This document shows, one piece after another, positions 1 through 10,726 of a stretch of 64,000 nt of DNA (position 1 is its first letter; the number at the start of each line of letters is the position of its first letter). The notes under the pieces are model-generated. The model was not told the DNA's origin. It searched no databases and saw only the letters and a program-made list of their open reading frames with translations. The stretch covers positions 62,001-126,000 of the forward strand of contig JACEVL010000104.1 in NCBI GenBank assembly GCA_020284085.1, given 5' to 3'. The translations under genes were made by a program, and so were the position numbers. This DNA comes from Aporrectodea caliginosa (taxonomy: Eukaryota; Annelida; Clitellata; Crassiclitellata; Lumbricidae).

Positions 1-1517
1 TCATATTTACTGTTCACATCCATGCATTAGTGGATCCAATCATGCTCTTTGGTGCCTGAAAGAAGTGTGACAGACAACTTACCGAACGCTTACCTTACCT
101 AGTCGTCATAGAACTAATAGAATGAATTTAAACCGCATGAATGGTTTCTTGTTGGTAAAGTAAAAAACGTCAATAGAACCTGTGATAGGATGTTAAAAAT
201 GACCCATAGATAAACCCTCAATCAATCAATCATTAAATCAATTAACCAATCAATGCTTTTTTGTTCATTGGAGCAAAAGCATGATCGTATAATCACAGAA
301 ACAATCATTAAAGCGAGCATGCAGTGAACAATGGGAAACCCCTAAGGAAGTTCCTTAGAACCGTTCCGCTTACAGGGTGGGCCAATTACAATCATTATGC
401 AACCAATGGAGTTAAAAACAATGTTAATCCGACCATGACGACTTCATAAATTAATATAGACCTAGGTTCATATCATCCTGAGAGGACATGAACTTACTCA
501 GTTAGAACAGATCCGCAACAGACCTGGTACGAATATTATCGCATAATACACACATGGTTATAGGTAAAGCTATCTCCCGAGCTAGAACATAGACTCGCGC
601 CAGGTTACTCGAAATCTATGGCGAAGGGTTAAGCAACGGACGCAGAAGACAAACAGCCCACCAACCTCAAACTCAGTTTCAGCCTCAGAATTAAATAAAT
701 TATGAATCTCAGCCGACCCTGATTATTGCAACCCTCATTTAAAACAATCTGTAAACCGTCACCATCCTCTATTCATTGAGAGTGATATATTTTACACATT
801 TGACCGACGCCACTGCCCAGCTGAAGGGCTAGACACGTCCTACCATCATGGTTCATAAGACTACTGGCCCCGGCATGGCTCCTCCAGCCTTTCACACCTC
901 TTCAATCAATCCCTTATAGGCCCATTTCGTTTGTTCCAAATATTACTGAGACTACTGCAGCGATGATTTGGTCGAGCCTAAATATATCCTGCCTACATTG
1001 ATTATCTCCAGGAAGGGACCAACAGGATTCCCTGTAAATTCTATTATAACTGAGCCGGAGAAAGTAGAAACCATCCGAGTCCTGGGAGTCAGGTCATACC
1101 TATACGAATGGTCTTCCACCCCCTACTTGTATGCGTGCGCATCATCAAAGTACGCCTTGAGGGTACTCAGACCCCATGGCCTGCATCCAAAAGCACTATA
1201 AGAAGTGGCAAATATGACACCGATAGCACAACTCATACATGCGTCTCCAGCATTGTGGAGGTCATACCAACGCTGAGGAGCAAGGCATGTTTGAACAACT
1301 GCTGGGGAGAATGAAACGCAGTGGATTCCTCCACCCATCCGCACCCAATGCGTCATCCATGGCAATGGAAACGGACGAGCGCTTGTTTAGATCCATTCTT
1401 TTTCATCGATGCCATGAAGCCTACTTCGACGGATGTTCAGGTCACGCCACCTAAGAAAAAGTAGAAAAGTGCAATTCAACGCCATGTGACTTTAGGTAAT
1501 GTGATCCGTAGTCTTAC
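1..1517. other. Left arm distal segment, no gene identified
   Basis: This lies downstream of exon 2 of the left channel copy. Short open frames at about 1123-1454 occur in both arms on both strands, but none matches a family I recognise and no splice pair joins them convincingly to the channel. A later channel exon could be hidden here. Bases 215-260 hold a short AATC-rich run also present at 63380-63420. Confidence 0.4.
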
Positions 1518-1675
1518 CTCTAGCATCCAATCTTCCGGTTTTACTGCGATGGCACTGTAGATGAACTGCCAGTCTAAATCCAGCTGTGGAAATTTTAGTG
1601 TTCTGTTGTCGTTATCTAATCCCATATACCACACAGGTGGATAACGGATTGAAGCAAAGCTCTGTGTTTGAGGAC
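1518..1675 (-). CDS. DEG/ENaC-family channel, exon 2 (left copy)
   Basis: Read on the minus strand, this exon follows a TTTCAG acceptor and ends at a GTAAGA donor. It encodes about 53 residues running from GPQTQSF to EDWMLE, rich in aromatic residues. The right-arm copy at 61957-62114 has the same length, the same splice signals and only a few replacements. It lies downstream of the exon with the first transmembrane helix, so it should be the start of the extracellular domain of a trimeric amiloride-sensitive-type sodium channel or peptide-gated relative. The family call rests on exon 1. The join to exon 1 does not keep frame with the obvious donor, so an unseen exon or an indel is likely. 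Confidence 0.6.
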
Positions 1676-1992
1676 CTGAAAGATTTAAACCATAGTTCAA
1701 ACTGAACGTATCTCACTAGGCACACAATAGTATTAACACGAATATAAAGTATTAATTTGACAAAATATGCCCGAATACAGCATATAAACTCACATGTAAA
1801 GAATATGTCCTGTGATATTGTGCAATTATTGCTATTGTTATTTCTTTAGCCCCAGGTCAGTGTAATCTCTAGAAATAAAAAAAATTAATAAAATGCAAGT
1901 TAGTATAAAACGTGTGTGAAAAAGCGACTAACTAATATGGCTTTGTAAACCGAATTTAAATGCAAACACAAAATAAAAGTTCATTTATTTAC

Positions 1993-2579
1993 CCAACGAA
2001 AAGAGACTTTTTCCTGCTGATCAGAAACTCTGGACAGATGGTCACCGTAGGAAACCGTAGAGATCGGTTGTAAGCCACTCGATAGTCGACATTGGTTGGA
2101 TATGACCGATAATAAGTTATGCGATCGTAGATCTGGAAAACCATGAAACCGACTCCGAACAATAGAAGCATTGTCCATATAACCTTAAAAATAATGGAAC
2201 CGATTTTGTGGTTTGATGTTTTAACCAAGTAAGACAAACCCACAATGGTTGCTTCTTCTGCAAAGATTTTCATCCGACGTCTCGTGGCCATTCTCAAGAT
2301 CTTGAGGAAACTCACTCTCTCATTATCTGTAATGGTTATATTCATCTCCTCTTTTACCTGTTCAATGGCATCCAGATTCTCTTCATCTGGATTGGAATGG
2401 CATCCGTCAGCTACCGAATTTCGATCGGAAATACCAGAGTTTGGTCTTGGATTGATCTGCTGCCCGTTGTCTGCCAATGACTCGTGTGAATTGTCTTGCT
2501 TTCTTGTACCACGTACGTAGATCTCAGTTGAAAACGTGTCGCCTTCACTCATGTATTCGATTGTGAATGGATGGCTCAT
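1993..2579 (-). CDS. DEG/ENaC-family channel, exon 1 (left copy)
   Basis: An open exon starts at the ATG at 2579 and encodes about 195 residues. Residues 1-105 are a polar cytoplasmic N-terminus. The segment FAEEATIVGLSYL sits where the family has its His-Gly gating motif; here the His is Val. A transmembrane helix (IWTMLLLFGVGFMVFQIY) spans about 134-151, and FPTVTIC at about 176-182 matches the post-TM1 motif of the family. A likely donor is GTTGG/GTAAAT. These channels are trimeric plasma-membrane cation channels gated by protons, peptides or force; which applies here cannot be read. It differs from the right copy at about 20 of the first 185 residues with no stop in either. The rest of the gene would lie at or beyond base 1. 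Confidence 0.82.
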
Positions 2580-3575
2580 CTTCAGTTTTATCTACAGATT
2601 GAATTAAGAGCTTGCTTTCGCCGGGATTTAAAAGGCGAGGTATTTCACCAAAGTGTAAGATTATGCGTTGAGAAATTAGTCTCAGGGTTTAGATCACCAG
2701 GCGGGAACGATTGGTTAACTCTTACAAACTTTTGCAGTTGCCTATGAAACGAAAGACTCCAATAGATAAAGAGGCAGTCTATTGTAGATGAGTAATTTGG
2801 AAAATGTCAGTCTGAAGTAAACACGGCGTTAAGTAAGCGACTGAGCTGAACGAACGGACACGGGGAGAGACTTTGGGAGTCTACGTCCACCTGAGGAAAA
2901 AAACTTTCACTTTTAACAACTAAGGTTCTATGTATGATCAGAGAAAGATAATTAGATATAACCTCTTTGATAGTAATAAGTCTAAGGAGTCAAGAATGAC
3001 TCTGAAAACGGTACTAATTATGAGCGAAATTATGAGCCTCATTTTATAGGAAATTCTTTGCTGAACAGGAACACATTACACAGATTAAAACAAAGGAGTT
3101 TTAACCCTATGCAAGCCAAAGAGTTCTGAATTCGTTGAAGTTTCATCGTGTTTGACCTTGTTTTACAAGAGGTGAACCGTGAATTATGGCAATCTCAGCG
3201 ACGAAGAACCAATGCGTTTCTGAGAAATACCGTTGAAGAAATGTGGACATAATGTCTTATTCTGGGTATGTACGAAATTGCATATAGATGACTTGTAAAT
3301 ACCATTTACAATACATGGTGGAATGAAAAACAATTACGATCTGCATTAGTCAAACTAGCAAAACAGTTATCCAGTTTAAAATATTGGCCTACTGAACGTT
3401 CCTTTTATGCTGTGAAGCGTCAAGTTATAGAGATTCAGCCTTCGATTGATTACACTGTGTAATCAATTTTAAACTTTTTTCTGTTCCTGGGTTTTAAGTG
3501 TTATTTCCTAATTGTTCATGCCTCAAAAGTATGGTAAGCGGCTTTATTCCCTTCTAACGTTGCTTTTCTAACCAG
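2580..3575. other. Upstream flank of the left channel copy, no gene seen
   Basis: This is the 5' flank of exon 1 and has a counterpart at about 59960-61063. It should contain the channel promoter and 5' untranslated exons, but I see no TATA box or splice structure I would defend. Confidence 0.4.
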
Positions 3576-3740
3576 GACAATGATAGTACGAAATTTACCC
3601 ATTTCTAATGTAAGCGCGAGTGAATTTGCGTCTTTTCCTTCATGTAAAGTCAGAAAAGTATGGAAATGGCTGTTATTACCCACAAACGCTGTGACCAGGA
3701 CAGTGATATTCTTAAATTTACCTATTTTTCTGAGCATTCT
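3545..3740 (+). repeat. Tandem degenerate repeat also present in the right arm
   Basis: Two degenerate copies of a roughly 110 bp unit containing the words ACCAGGACAATGATA and GTGAATTTGCGTC are present. The same unit occurs at about 59290-59410 and, inverted, at about 10940-11080. From here the left arm stops matching the right arm until about 7851. Confidence 0.6.
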
Positions 3741-3897
3741 AGATGAAAACAGTAAGTGCTAGAACTTCTTACAAATTTAGAGAATATCCTAGAACGTCTG
3801 AGAACTTTCTTGAAATATAGATAGCAGTATTACTGCAGTGACCTTAAGCCCAGCAGTTTAGTGTAGTTCTGGCTGACTCAGTAGATGTCTATCTGAA

Positions 3898-4865
3898 ATG
3901 GCATCAAGAGGCTGTAAGCATCCGTCATACATAAATTACTATGTATGCGGCCAATTTTCAAGAGCAAAAAAGTACTCTATGGAGATCTCTGCTGAGATTT
4001 GTGAGGCCTTATATTTCGGCATGCCTGTCGGGGATCAAGACAAACCCTGGGCATCTCACTTCATCTGTGAGCACTGCAAGAAACACTGGAAGATAAGATG
4101 GATAGCAGGTGTAATGGGTGTATACCCGCCTAAATAGCGACATTTTATGTTACAAAAGTTCTCAAAGTTTAAAAATTCTTTAGTTTTACACAGTTTTAAA
4201 AATTAGTGTTAATCGTTATTGAACAAATATATCATAGGCCCCATAGGACATATCTTGTGAGAATGCCTTACACATTAGTCATTTATTTGGTTGTGATCGC
4301 AGTTTTATTTTACTTTTTGCAGGATGGCACAAAGATGAAAATAGGGTCATAAAGTTTGCTAACCCAAAAATCTGGCGAGAACCCACTGACCACTCAAGGA
4401 ATTGCTACTTCTCGATGGTGGATTCTTTCCAAACGACGGAGTGGTTATAAGAATGCACCTGCTTTCGCATATCCTGACCTTCCTTTGTCCATCGTCCGGT
4501 GCTGCACTGTCCTGAGCTTTCCGTATCCATTCCTTCGGACAGAGATCAACCGTCATCGGTAGAGTGCAGCAGTAAGTCAGAGAGTGAAGAATACGTTAGT
4601 AATCCAAATTACAATTTCCGAGCTGAGGAGAGAAACCCATACTATGCCAAACAACTAAACCCTAACGACTTGATCAGTGATCTTGGTCTCACTAAGTCCA
4701 GAGCAGAGCTTCTTACGTCTAGGCTCAGGCATTGGAACTTCTTGGATGAAAATGTGCAAGTCGCAGATCAGAGGAAGCAAAGATCAAAGCTGGTGTCTTC
4801 ATTGGACCACAGATAAAGAAGATCTTAGAGTGCTATAAATTTCATGAATTTCATTGACATTGTTT
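3898..4865 (+). pseudogene. Decayed element-borne protein with N-terminal Cys-rich domain
   Basis: Three consecutive frames give one decayed protein. The first part (3898-4137) begins MASRGCKHPS and has two Cys pairs (YVCG and FICEHCKKH), suggesting a zinc-binding head. A middle part near 4356-4480 continues around WREPTDHS in another frame. A third part (4499-4816) has an acidic linker SKSESEEY followed by DLGLTKSRAELLTSRL. I recognise this arrangement as a repetitive, uncharacterised protein family common in invertebrate genomes and usually carried by transposable elements; that is from memory and was not searched. At least two frameshifts, an in-frame stop and an apparent large internal deletion near 4790 break it. 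It sits in the block inserted only in the left arm. Confidence 0.6.
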
Positions 4866-4939
4866 GAATATTGTTAAAAATAATAACGATTTTGTAGGGG
4901 CTTCCTTTTTTATGCCTCACGGTGTATACATGTTCATGC

Positions 4940-5076
4940 GTATATGTATATACACACATACATACAAATATATACATGCATGCACGCGTACATATATACA
5001 TACATACATACATACATACATACATACATACATACATACATACATACATACATACATACATACATACATACATACA
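4940..5076 (+). repeat. (TACA)n microsatellite
   Basis: Nearly pure TACA/CATA repeat. The TIR element at 5077-7184 is inserted in it, since the same repeat resumes at 7185. Open frames reading YIHT or YVCM repeats here are artefacts. Confidence 0.97.
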
Positions 5077-7184
5077 TTAGGGTGTCCCAAAACGACGGAC
5101 ACTTTTCAAAAGCTTATATATCTTGATGGCCAACCTCTAGAAAGTTTCTATAGGACTAGTTATTATATTGTACGAAGTTACAGCTAATTAGATTAACATT
5201 TAGGCGTGGCTCAAGCGACTCTAAGTTAAGCATTGTATAGCTGAGCCATACACATTAATTTACCATTGAGAAATTTTATCCAAGAGTATCTCAGGAACTA
5301 AAAGCAATCGAGAAGTGATTTTTGTGTCTATGACAGGGTTTTCCGGGAAGAAGTCAAAAATGCTTTTTCTAACATTGTAAAACAATCGGGTGACCTTCAT
5401 TTTCAAGGTCATTTGACATCCATTGTCATAATATTTCGTTTTCGGTGAAGGCTAAAAAGAAGGTGTCAGTCCAAGATAGGCCCACTGGGCTCAAGGAAAT
5501 AAAATAGAGTTATAAGCAACCTGGTATGACCATCGTATGACCATCGCATGACTTTGTAGTTCAAGGTCACTCGACCTTTTATGGCTTACCTTTGGCCTCA
5601 ATGGAACTACAAGTTATGTAAAAAATCCTGGCGTATATGATGTTTTTCAGAGTATTGGATTCGAAAGAAGTATACTCAACAGAGTTATGATGAACATCAT
5701 AATTATGGTCAGTGCATAACTGTAGTTCAGGGTCCATTGACCTGAAATGTTTAACCTTTGTTTCTCCGAAACTACAAGTGCTAGAATAGTTTTCTTGATG
5801 TCTAATAATTTTTATGATTTTAAGGGCAGCCAAACAACTGTACACTCAACATTATAGGTTTTGATCGCTTTCCTCATTCTGCAGCTTCTCTCCAATCTTT
5901 CCTCTCTTTGGACCAGCATGATCTCTTTGTCCCGCGAACTAGGACCACTTTGGTGCAAGCTAGGTCATTTCTCACCATTGGGCCTGCCATGTGGAATTCC
6001 ATCCCCTCCTCTTTACGCGTTTCCATTCCTTCTAGATCTTTTCCTACTTCTCTCTTTCTTCAAAACCTATTTCTTCTCTCGGGGTACTCGCACTGGGAGT
6101 ACTACTGCATAGTCACTGCTGTGAACGGCGCTATATAAGTTACTAATTACATTCCACTACATCTGAGCCTCAAGGTCACTTGACGACCCGGCGTGGTTGC
6201 CCTTAGTTTCTCGGGAACTGCAAGCAGTAGAATTGTGATTGTGGCTTATCTTCAGTGAAGGCATTAAAGCACTTTCCTAAACATGAGATTTGTTATTGTA
6301 CGTTGTCATTCACAGAAAATTGTTACGGGAAACTGTCTGCGAATTTCCAAGGTCACACGAACTGTTACAAACCAATCAACGTGTTACTTGATTATAATAG
6401 ATCATGGAATGTAATTACCGCAAAGTGGTAGGCATGTGTCTTCAGGATTTCTTGTAGCCAAAAATCTTACAGTTGACACCAAGATCACCTTTCTAAGACC
6501 TGTGGGTGGCTCTGGATATATATATATAAGTTCACTGGGAACGTCACGGTGAGTGAGGTCACGTGGTCTGTGAAATATAAGATTATTATCAAATTCCTTG
6601 AAGTCGATAACCCTAGTCTGCAGACACCGAGATCTCCTTTCAAAGACTTATGGCTATGGAGATAGGAGCGGTTACTTCAAAAGTTGAGTGACGTTATGTC
6701 ACATGTTCTGGAAGAAGAAACTGCTAAGGGGTTTGAAGAATATTTTATGCAAATCCTTCTTTCCCAAAACCATAACTTGATACCTAAAAATAAACCTTTT
6801 AAGAACAACACGTTAAGAGGAATCATTGATCCAACACAATGTCAACTGTGACGTCAATGTTTGTCGTCATGTCACATGGCGTCATGCAAGAGTCACCTTA
6901 TGAGACAAAACCTATGTTGTGAGCAAACATTTCTAGGAAACCTCACCAAAGGAATTTTGAATATCTCTTCCAGTTTGAAAGTTATGCATTGAAAACCGAT
7001 ATGCTGGTAACTTTCCACACAGGCTATTGCATGGGGGTATACGAAATTTCAAAAGGCTTTGAGCCACGTCTAAATGATCTTCAATCTTGCTGTAACTTTG
7101 CATTTTTATCATAATAGCCAAGAGAAACTTTTTAGAGGTTGGCCATTAAAATTTGAGGACTTTGGTTTTTCTGGGACACCCTAA
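5077..7184. mobile_element. TIR transposon with TTAGGGTGTCCC ends, non-autonomous
   Basis: The left end TTAGGGTGTCCCAAAACG and the right end CTGGGACACCCTAA are inverted repeats of about 13 bp or more. Flanks are CATACA on both sides, which fits a 6 bp target duplication, but the microsatellite makes that ambiguous. No transposase is visible inside; the interior has diverged repeated words around AAGGTCAC and one nested LINE 3' end. The termini resemble those of the element at 43587-45962. Confidence 0.72.
5861..6150 (+). mobile_element. LINE 3' end fragment
   Basis: Translation shows the C-terminal reverse-transcriptase tail typical of an invertebrate LINE (FLTIGPAMWNSIPSSLR), followed by the non-coding 3' signal GGCGCTATATAAG at about 6129. 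It is truncated at its 5' end and sits inside the 5077-7184 element. Confidence 0.75.
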
Positions 7185-7697
7185 CATACATACATACATA
7201 CATACATACATACATACATACATACGTATATACATACATACAAACAAATGTACATGCATACATGTACATCCATCCCACCATACATAAATACATACATACA
7301 TATGTACATACATATACATACATACATACATTAATACATACATTCATACATACATTCATGCATACATACATAAATACATACATACATACGTACATACATA
7401 CAAATATACATGCATACATTCATCCCACCATACATAGATTCATCCCTGCATGCATACGCACATACGTAAACACATACATACATATGTACATACATATATA
7501 CATACATGTATACATTCATACATACATGCATGCATACATAAATACATACATACGTACATATATATACATACATACGTACATATATACAAATATACATGCA
7601 TACATCCATCCCACTATACACAGATTCATCCCTGCATGCATACGCACATACGTAAATACATACATACATATGTACATACATACATACATACATACAA
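7185..7697 (+). repeat. (CATA)n microsatellite with internal higher-order repeat
   Basis: CATA/TACA repeat interrupted by two similar blocks of about 180 bp, each containing CATCCCACCATACA-like and CCCTGCATGCATACGC words (near 7430 and 7630). This shows duplication above the 4 bp level. Open frames across it are artefacts. Confidence 0.93.
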
Positions 7698-7779
7698 ACA
7701 TTTTCCGTAAGTGCACTTTGTCCAACCTAAATTTGCGCATTCATGTCGACTTTCTATTAAAATGGCATAATATCCACCC

Positions 7780-7850
7780 GTGTTATCGGTGGGGTCAATT
7801 TGACCCCAGGTGTGCTAAATGCGTTGGCCAGGACGGTGTGCGTCATAGGG
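7780..7850 (+). mobile_element. Solo right end of a piggyBac-like element
   Basis: The segment ends CATAGGG followed by TTAA at 7851-7854 and contains the near-perfect palindrome GGGGTCAATTTGACCCC. The right arm has an unoccupied CTTAAAATATGTGG at the matching site, so this is an insertion boundary. No matching left end was found, so the element is truncated or rearranged upstream. Confidence 0.6.
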
Positions 7851-8349
7851 TTAAAATTATGTGGAGCTGGTTAACCCTCTAAGGGATATGGGATATTATA
7901 TGTCCCATGTCAGAAAAAAGTGCCTGGATTCATTAGATTAAGCAAATGGGGTTGTTTAACGATTCTATTTATTTGTGAAGTATTTGACCAATCTAACTGT
8001 GACCTTTCCATGAGTTCCCACACATTCTATGGGCCAGATATTTTTATTTAAAGATTATTAATTTTTTTAAATAAAATACAAACTTTGAATTTTTTTATTT
8101 TTTCTCACAGGGGAATAATACATTACAAATCTTTTAAATAATGTACATCGACTCTTCACAAAAGAGGATATTCATTTACAAGAACCATTCCTACACAGCC
8201 TTGCAGATTTTGAAGAAAATCTTCATGGGACATATATGTCCCATGATTGTCCTTTAAGCAATGTCATAAAATGCGTGTAAAAAATGCCTGTACATTAAAG
8301 GGCATTGTAAAAACGCACATACAGTACATGTAGATTCATTCGTGCATAC

Positions 8350-8810
8350 TTGCATTCATGCATACATATTATACATACATATGTACATACATACACACAT
8401 ACATACATATATATATATACATGCATACATACATACATAAATACATACATACATACATACATACATACATACATACATACATACATGCATGCATACATAC
8501 ATACATAGAGACATACATGAATGCATTAACACTTACAAACAAATATACACGCATTCACACATACATAGATACATACGCATGTATACAACTATACAGCCAT
8601 ACGTAGATACATATATACATGCATACATACAAGCATCCATAGAAACATATGTACATGCATGCATACATACATATATATACACATACATATGCATACGTAC
8701 ATACATGTATACATACAGACATAAATACACACATACACACACATAAATACATGTATTCATGCATACGTACATCCATCCATCCATACATACATACATACAT
8801 ACATGCATAC

Positions 8811-8841
<31 letters not shown>

Positions 8842-8845
8842 CATC
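8350..8845 (+). repeat. (CATA)n microsatellite abutting a LINE 3' end
   Basis: CATA repeat with many substitutions. It adjoins the 3' terminus of the minus-strand LINE at about 8845 and could have begun as that LINE's short-repeat tail. A CATACATACATAC remnant also lies at the other LINE edge near 9776. Confidence 0.92.
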
Positions 8846-9772
8846 TTCTTTCTTCTTATTTCTCTTCCGTCAGTTTCCCGACGATGAGGCCCTTATGAAG
8901 CCTCTCCAGTGTTCTCTATTCCGTACTATGCTGCCGATCTTTGTTATGTCTGTACCCCTCTTCTGTAGGTCTTCTTGGATGTTGTCCATCCAGGTCTTCC
9001 GTTGCCTTCCCCTGCTCCTCTCTCCCTCCACGTGACCGTGTAGCGCCGCATTGGGCAGTCTCTCTCCCGCCATCCGTCTCACGTGTCCGTACCATCCAAG
9101 TCTTCGTCTCCCAATTCTCTCTATCACCGTCTCCTCCGCTTCGAGGTCTTTTCTTGTTTGATCATTCCTTATTTTGTCTCTCCTGCTTCTACCCATGATT
9201 CTCCTCAACCACCCCATTTCTGCCACCAATAGTCTTCTCTCATCCTCTTTCCTCAGGCACCAGCACTCCGATCCGTATAGTAATACTGGTTCCACCAGGG
9301 TATAGTAGAGTTTCATCTTGGTCCTGATTGAGAGGCTTTTCGCTTTCCACATTTTGTTGAGTCCTCCAAAGGCCGCACAAGCCAGCCCGATTCTTCGTTT
9401 GATGTCCTCTTCGCATCGTCCATCCTCCGTCATCATGCCTCCCAGATATACAAACTTTGTAACCTGTTCCAGTGTCTCTCCCCTATTGTCACTCTTAGAT
9501 CTTCATGTTGTTTCCCGATGATCATCGTTTTTGTTTTCGCCTCGTTGATCTTGAGTCCCATTCTCCTGCTAGTTCTGTCCACTCTGTTCGTCAGGTCCTG
9601 TAGTTCCTCTCGGGTATTGGCCATCAGATCTAAGATTGTTCAGCGGTCTTCCATTTAGGCTGACTCATGTCTCATTCCCTTCCTTCGCCAGCCTCATCAC
9701 TATTTCCAGTAATAGGTTGAACAGGTCCGGTGACATTCCGCAGCCTGGTCTCACTCCCACCGTAATTCCAAA
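8845..9772 (-). pseudogene. 5'-truncated LINE reverse transcriptase (C-terminal part)
   Basis: The minus strand encodes the second half of a non-LTR retrotransposon reverse transcriptase. From the 5' side it shows GVRPGCGMSPDLFNLLLE (near 9740), corresponding to the QG/SP motif region. The expected catalytic xADD box appears deleted just before ANTREELQDL. GLKINEAKTKTM follows, and after a frameshift near 9440 come the palm/thumb sequence and the terminal RLGWYGHVRRM. Loss of the catalytic box and a frameshift make it dead. It is nested inside the piggyBac-like element. Confidence 0.82.
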
Positions 9773-9859
9773 CCATTCATACATACATACCTAAATACAA
9801 ATATGCCTGGGCCTGCAAGCATACAAGAGGAGACATTCAGTCCCTCCAAACAACGGACA

Positions 9860-10443
9860 AGCAGATGAAGTTTTTGATGTGGAAGGACACAAAGGCTGTC
9901 CAACTCATATTCGGAACCATCCGTAGGTACGGAACCTATAGATAGACGTCAGAAGGTTTCGTTGTGAAGGTTGTTATCAACGTTCCACCATGGGTGAAAG
10001 AATACAACAAATAATTATATGTTGGAGGAGTTGAAGACCAGTTGAAGACCAGCTCAAATCGTATTATGTAATAGAATTTGATGCCGATAGAAGTATAATC
10101 TGAGAGTGATGTTTGATAGCCTGGACAAATCAGTGGTGAATGGCTACTTGAATTACAAGTCTCCCAACAGACACCAAAATAACACATTTAGAGTTCAGAC
10201 AGCAGGTGGTCCGTGGTCTCATAGGTACTTGTACTTCCAGGAGGAATGCTTTTCCGACTGAAGCCATCAAGAGAAAGGCGTAATAATCATTTGCCTCACA
10301 TCTTGCCCAACAGGAAGAGATGCAAGCTTAGTCAAAAGAGGGGCAAAGATAACCGGTCAAGATTTCAGTGTGCCATCTGTAGTGTTGCTCTATGTTTGCA
10401 TATAGTCACCATAACTGCTTCACCAAGTTCTACACGAACTATC
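9860..10443 (+). pseudogene. piggyBac transposase C-terminal pseudogene
   Basis: Pieces in shifting frames match the C-terminal half of piggyBac-type DDE transposases. KFLMWKDTKAVQL lies near 9870, QLKSYYVIEFD near 10050, and a cysteine-rich tail (KRCKLSQKRGKDNRSRFQ, then CAICSVALC) near 10320-10400. In this family the tail is a zinc-binding domain that recognises the element ends. Several stops and frameshifts are present and the catalytic N-terminal half was not found, so it is inactive. Its position between matching TTAA ends supports the assignment. Confidence 0.78.
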
Positions 10444-10726
10444 TGTCTATTATAATTATATGTTCAATTAAATTCGTTGCTACATGGTACATGCTCATAT
10501 TCTGACATTTAATCAACATAGTCCAACATAGCACAAAAATGTACTTTTACTGCCTAACGGACAATGGGACATATCTGTCCCATAAAATAAAAGTGACCAT
10601 AATGTAAATGTGTACTACTAAGCATAAAATAAACTACATTATGTTGACAGGAGAACCCTAGACAATGCATTTGTGTTAGTTGTGAACATTTTACAGACCA
10701 AAAAATCTTGTCCCTTAGAGGGTTAA

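Larger units (their letters stand above)
7875..10722 (+). mobile_element. piggyBac-like transposon, decayed, TTAA-flanked
   Basis: Ends are CCCTCTAAGGGATATGGGA on the left and TCCCTTAGAGGG on the right, each bordered by TTAA (7871-7874 and 10723-10726). The right arm has a single TTAA in the sequence GTGGAGCTGGTTAAGACTC, which is the empty site. Subterminal palindromes GGGACATATATGTCCC (about 8227) and GGGACATATCTGTCCC (about 10565) occur near both ends. The element contains a transposase pseudogene, a nested LINE and a microsatellite. Confidence 0.9.

Noticed and set aside
3095..3106. TTAACCCTATG as the missing left end of the piggyBac-like remnant at 7850
   Set aside because: The same sequence occurs at the matching place in the right arm, so it predates the insertion; the likeness stops after 11 bases.
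5077..5083. TTAGGG as a telomere-repeat remnant
   Set aside because: Single occurrences at transposon termini; no tandem TTAGGG array.
4825..8850. Long frames reading YIHT, YVCM or MYVC repeats on both strands
   Set aside because: They are translations of (CATA)n microsatellite, open in several frames because the repeat has no stop codon in them.
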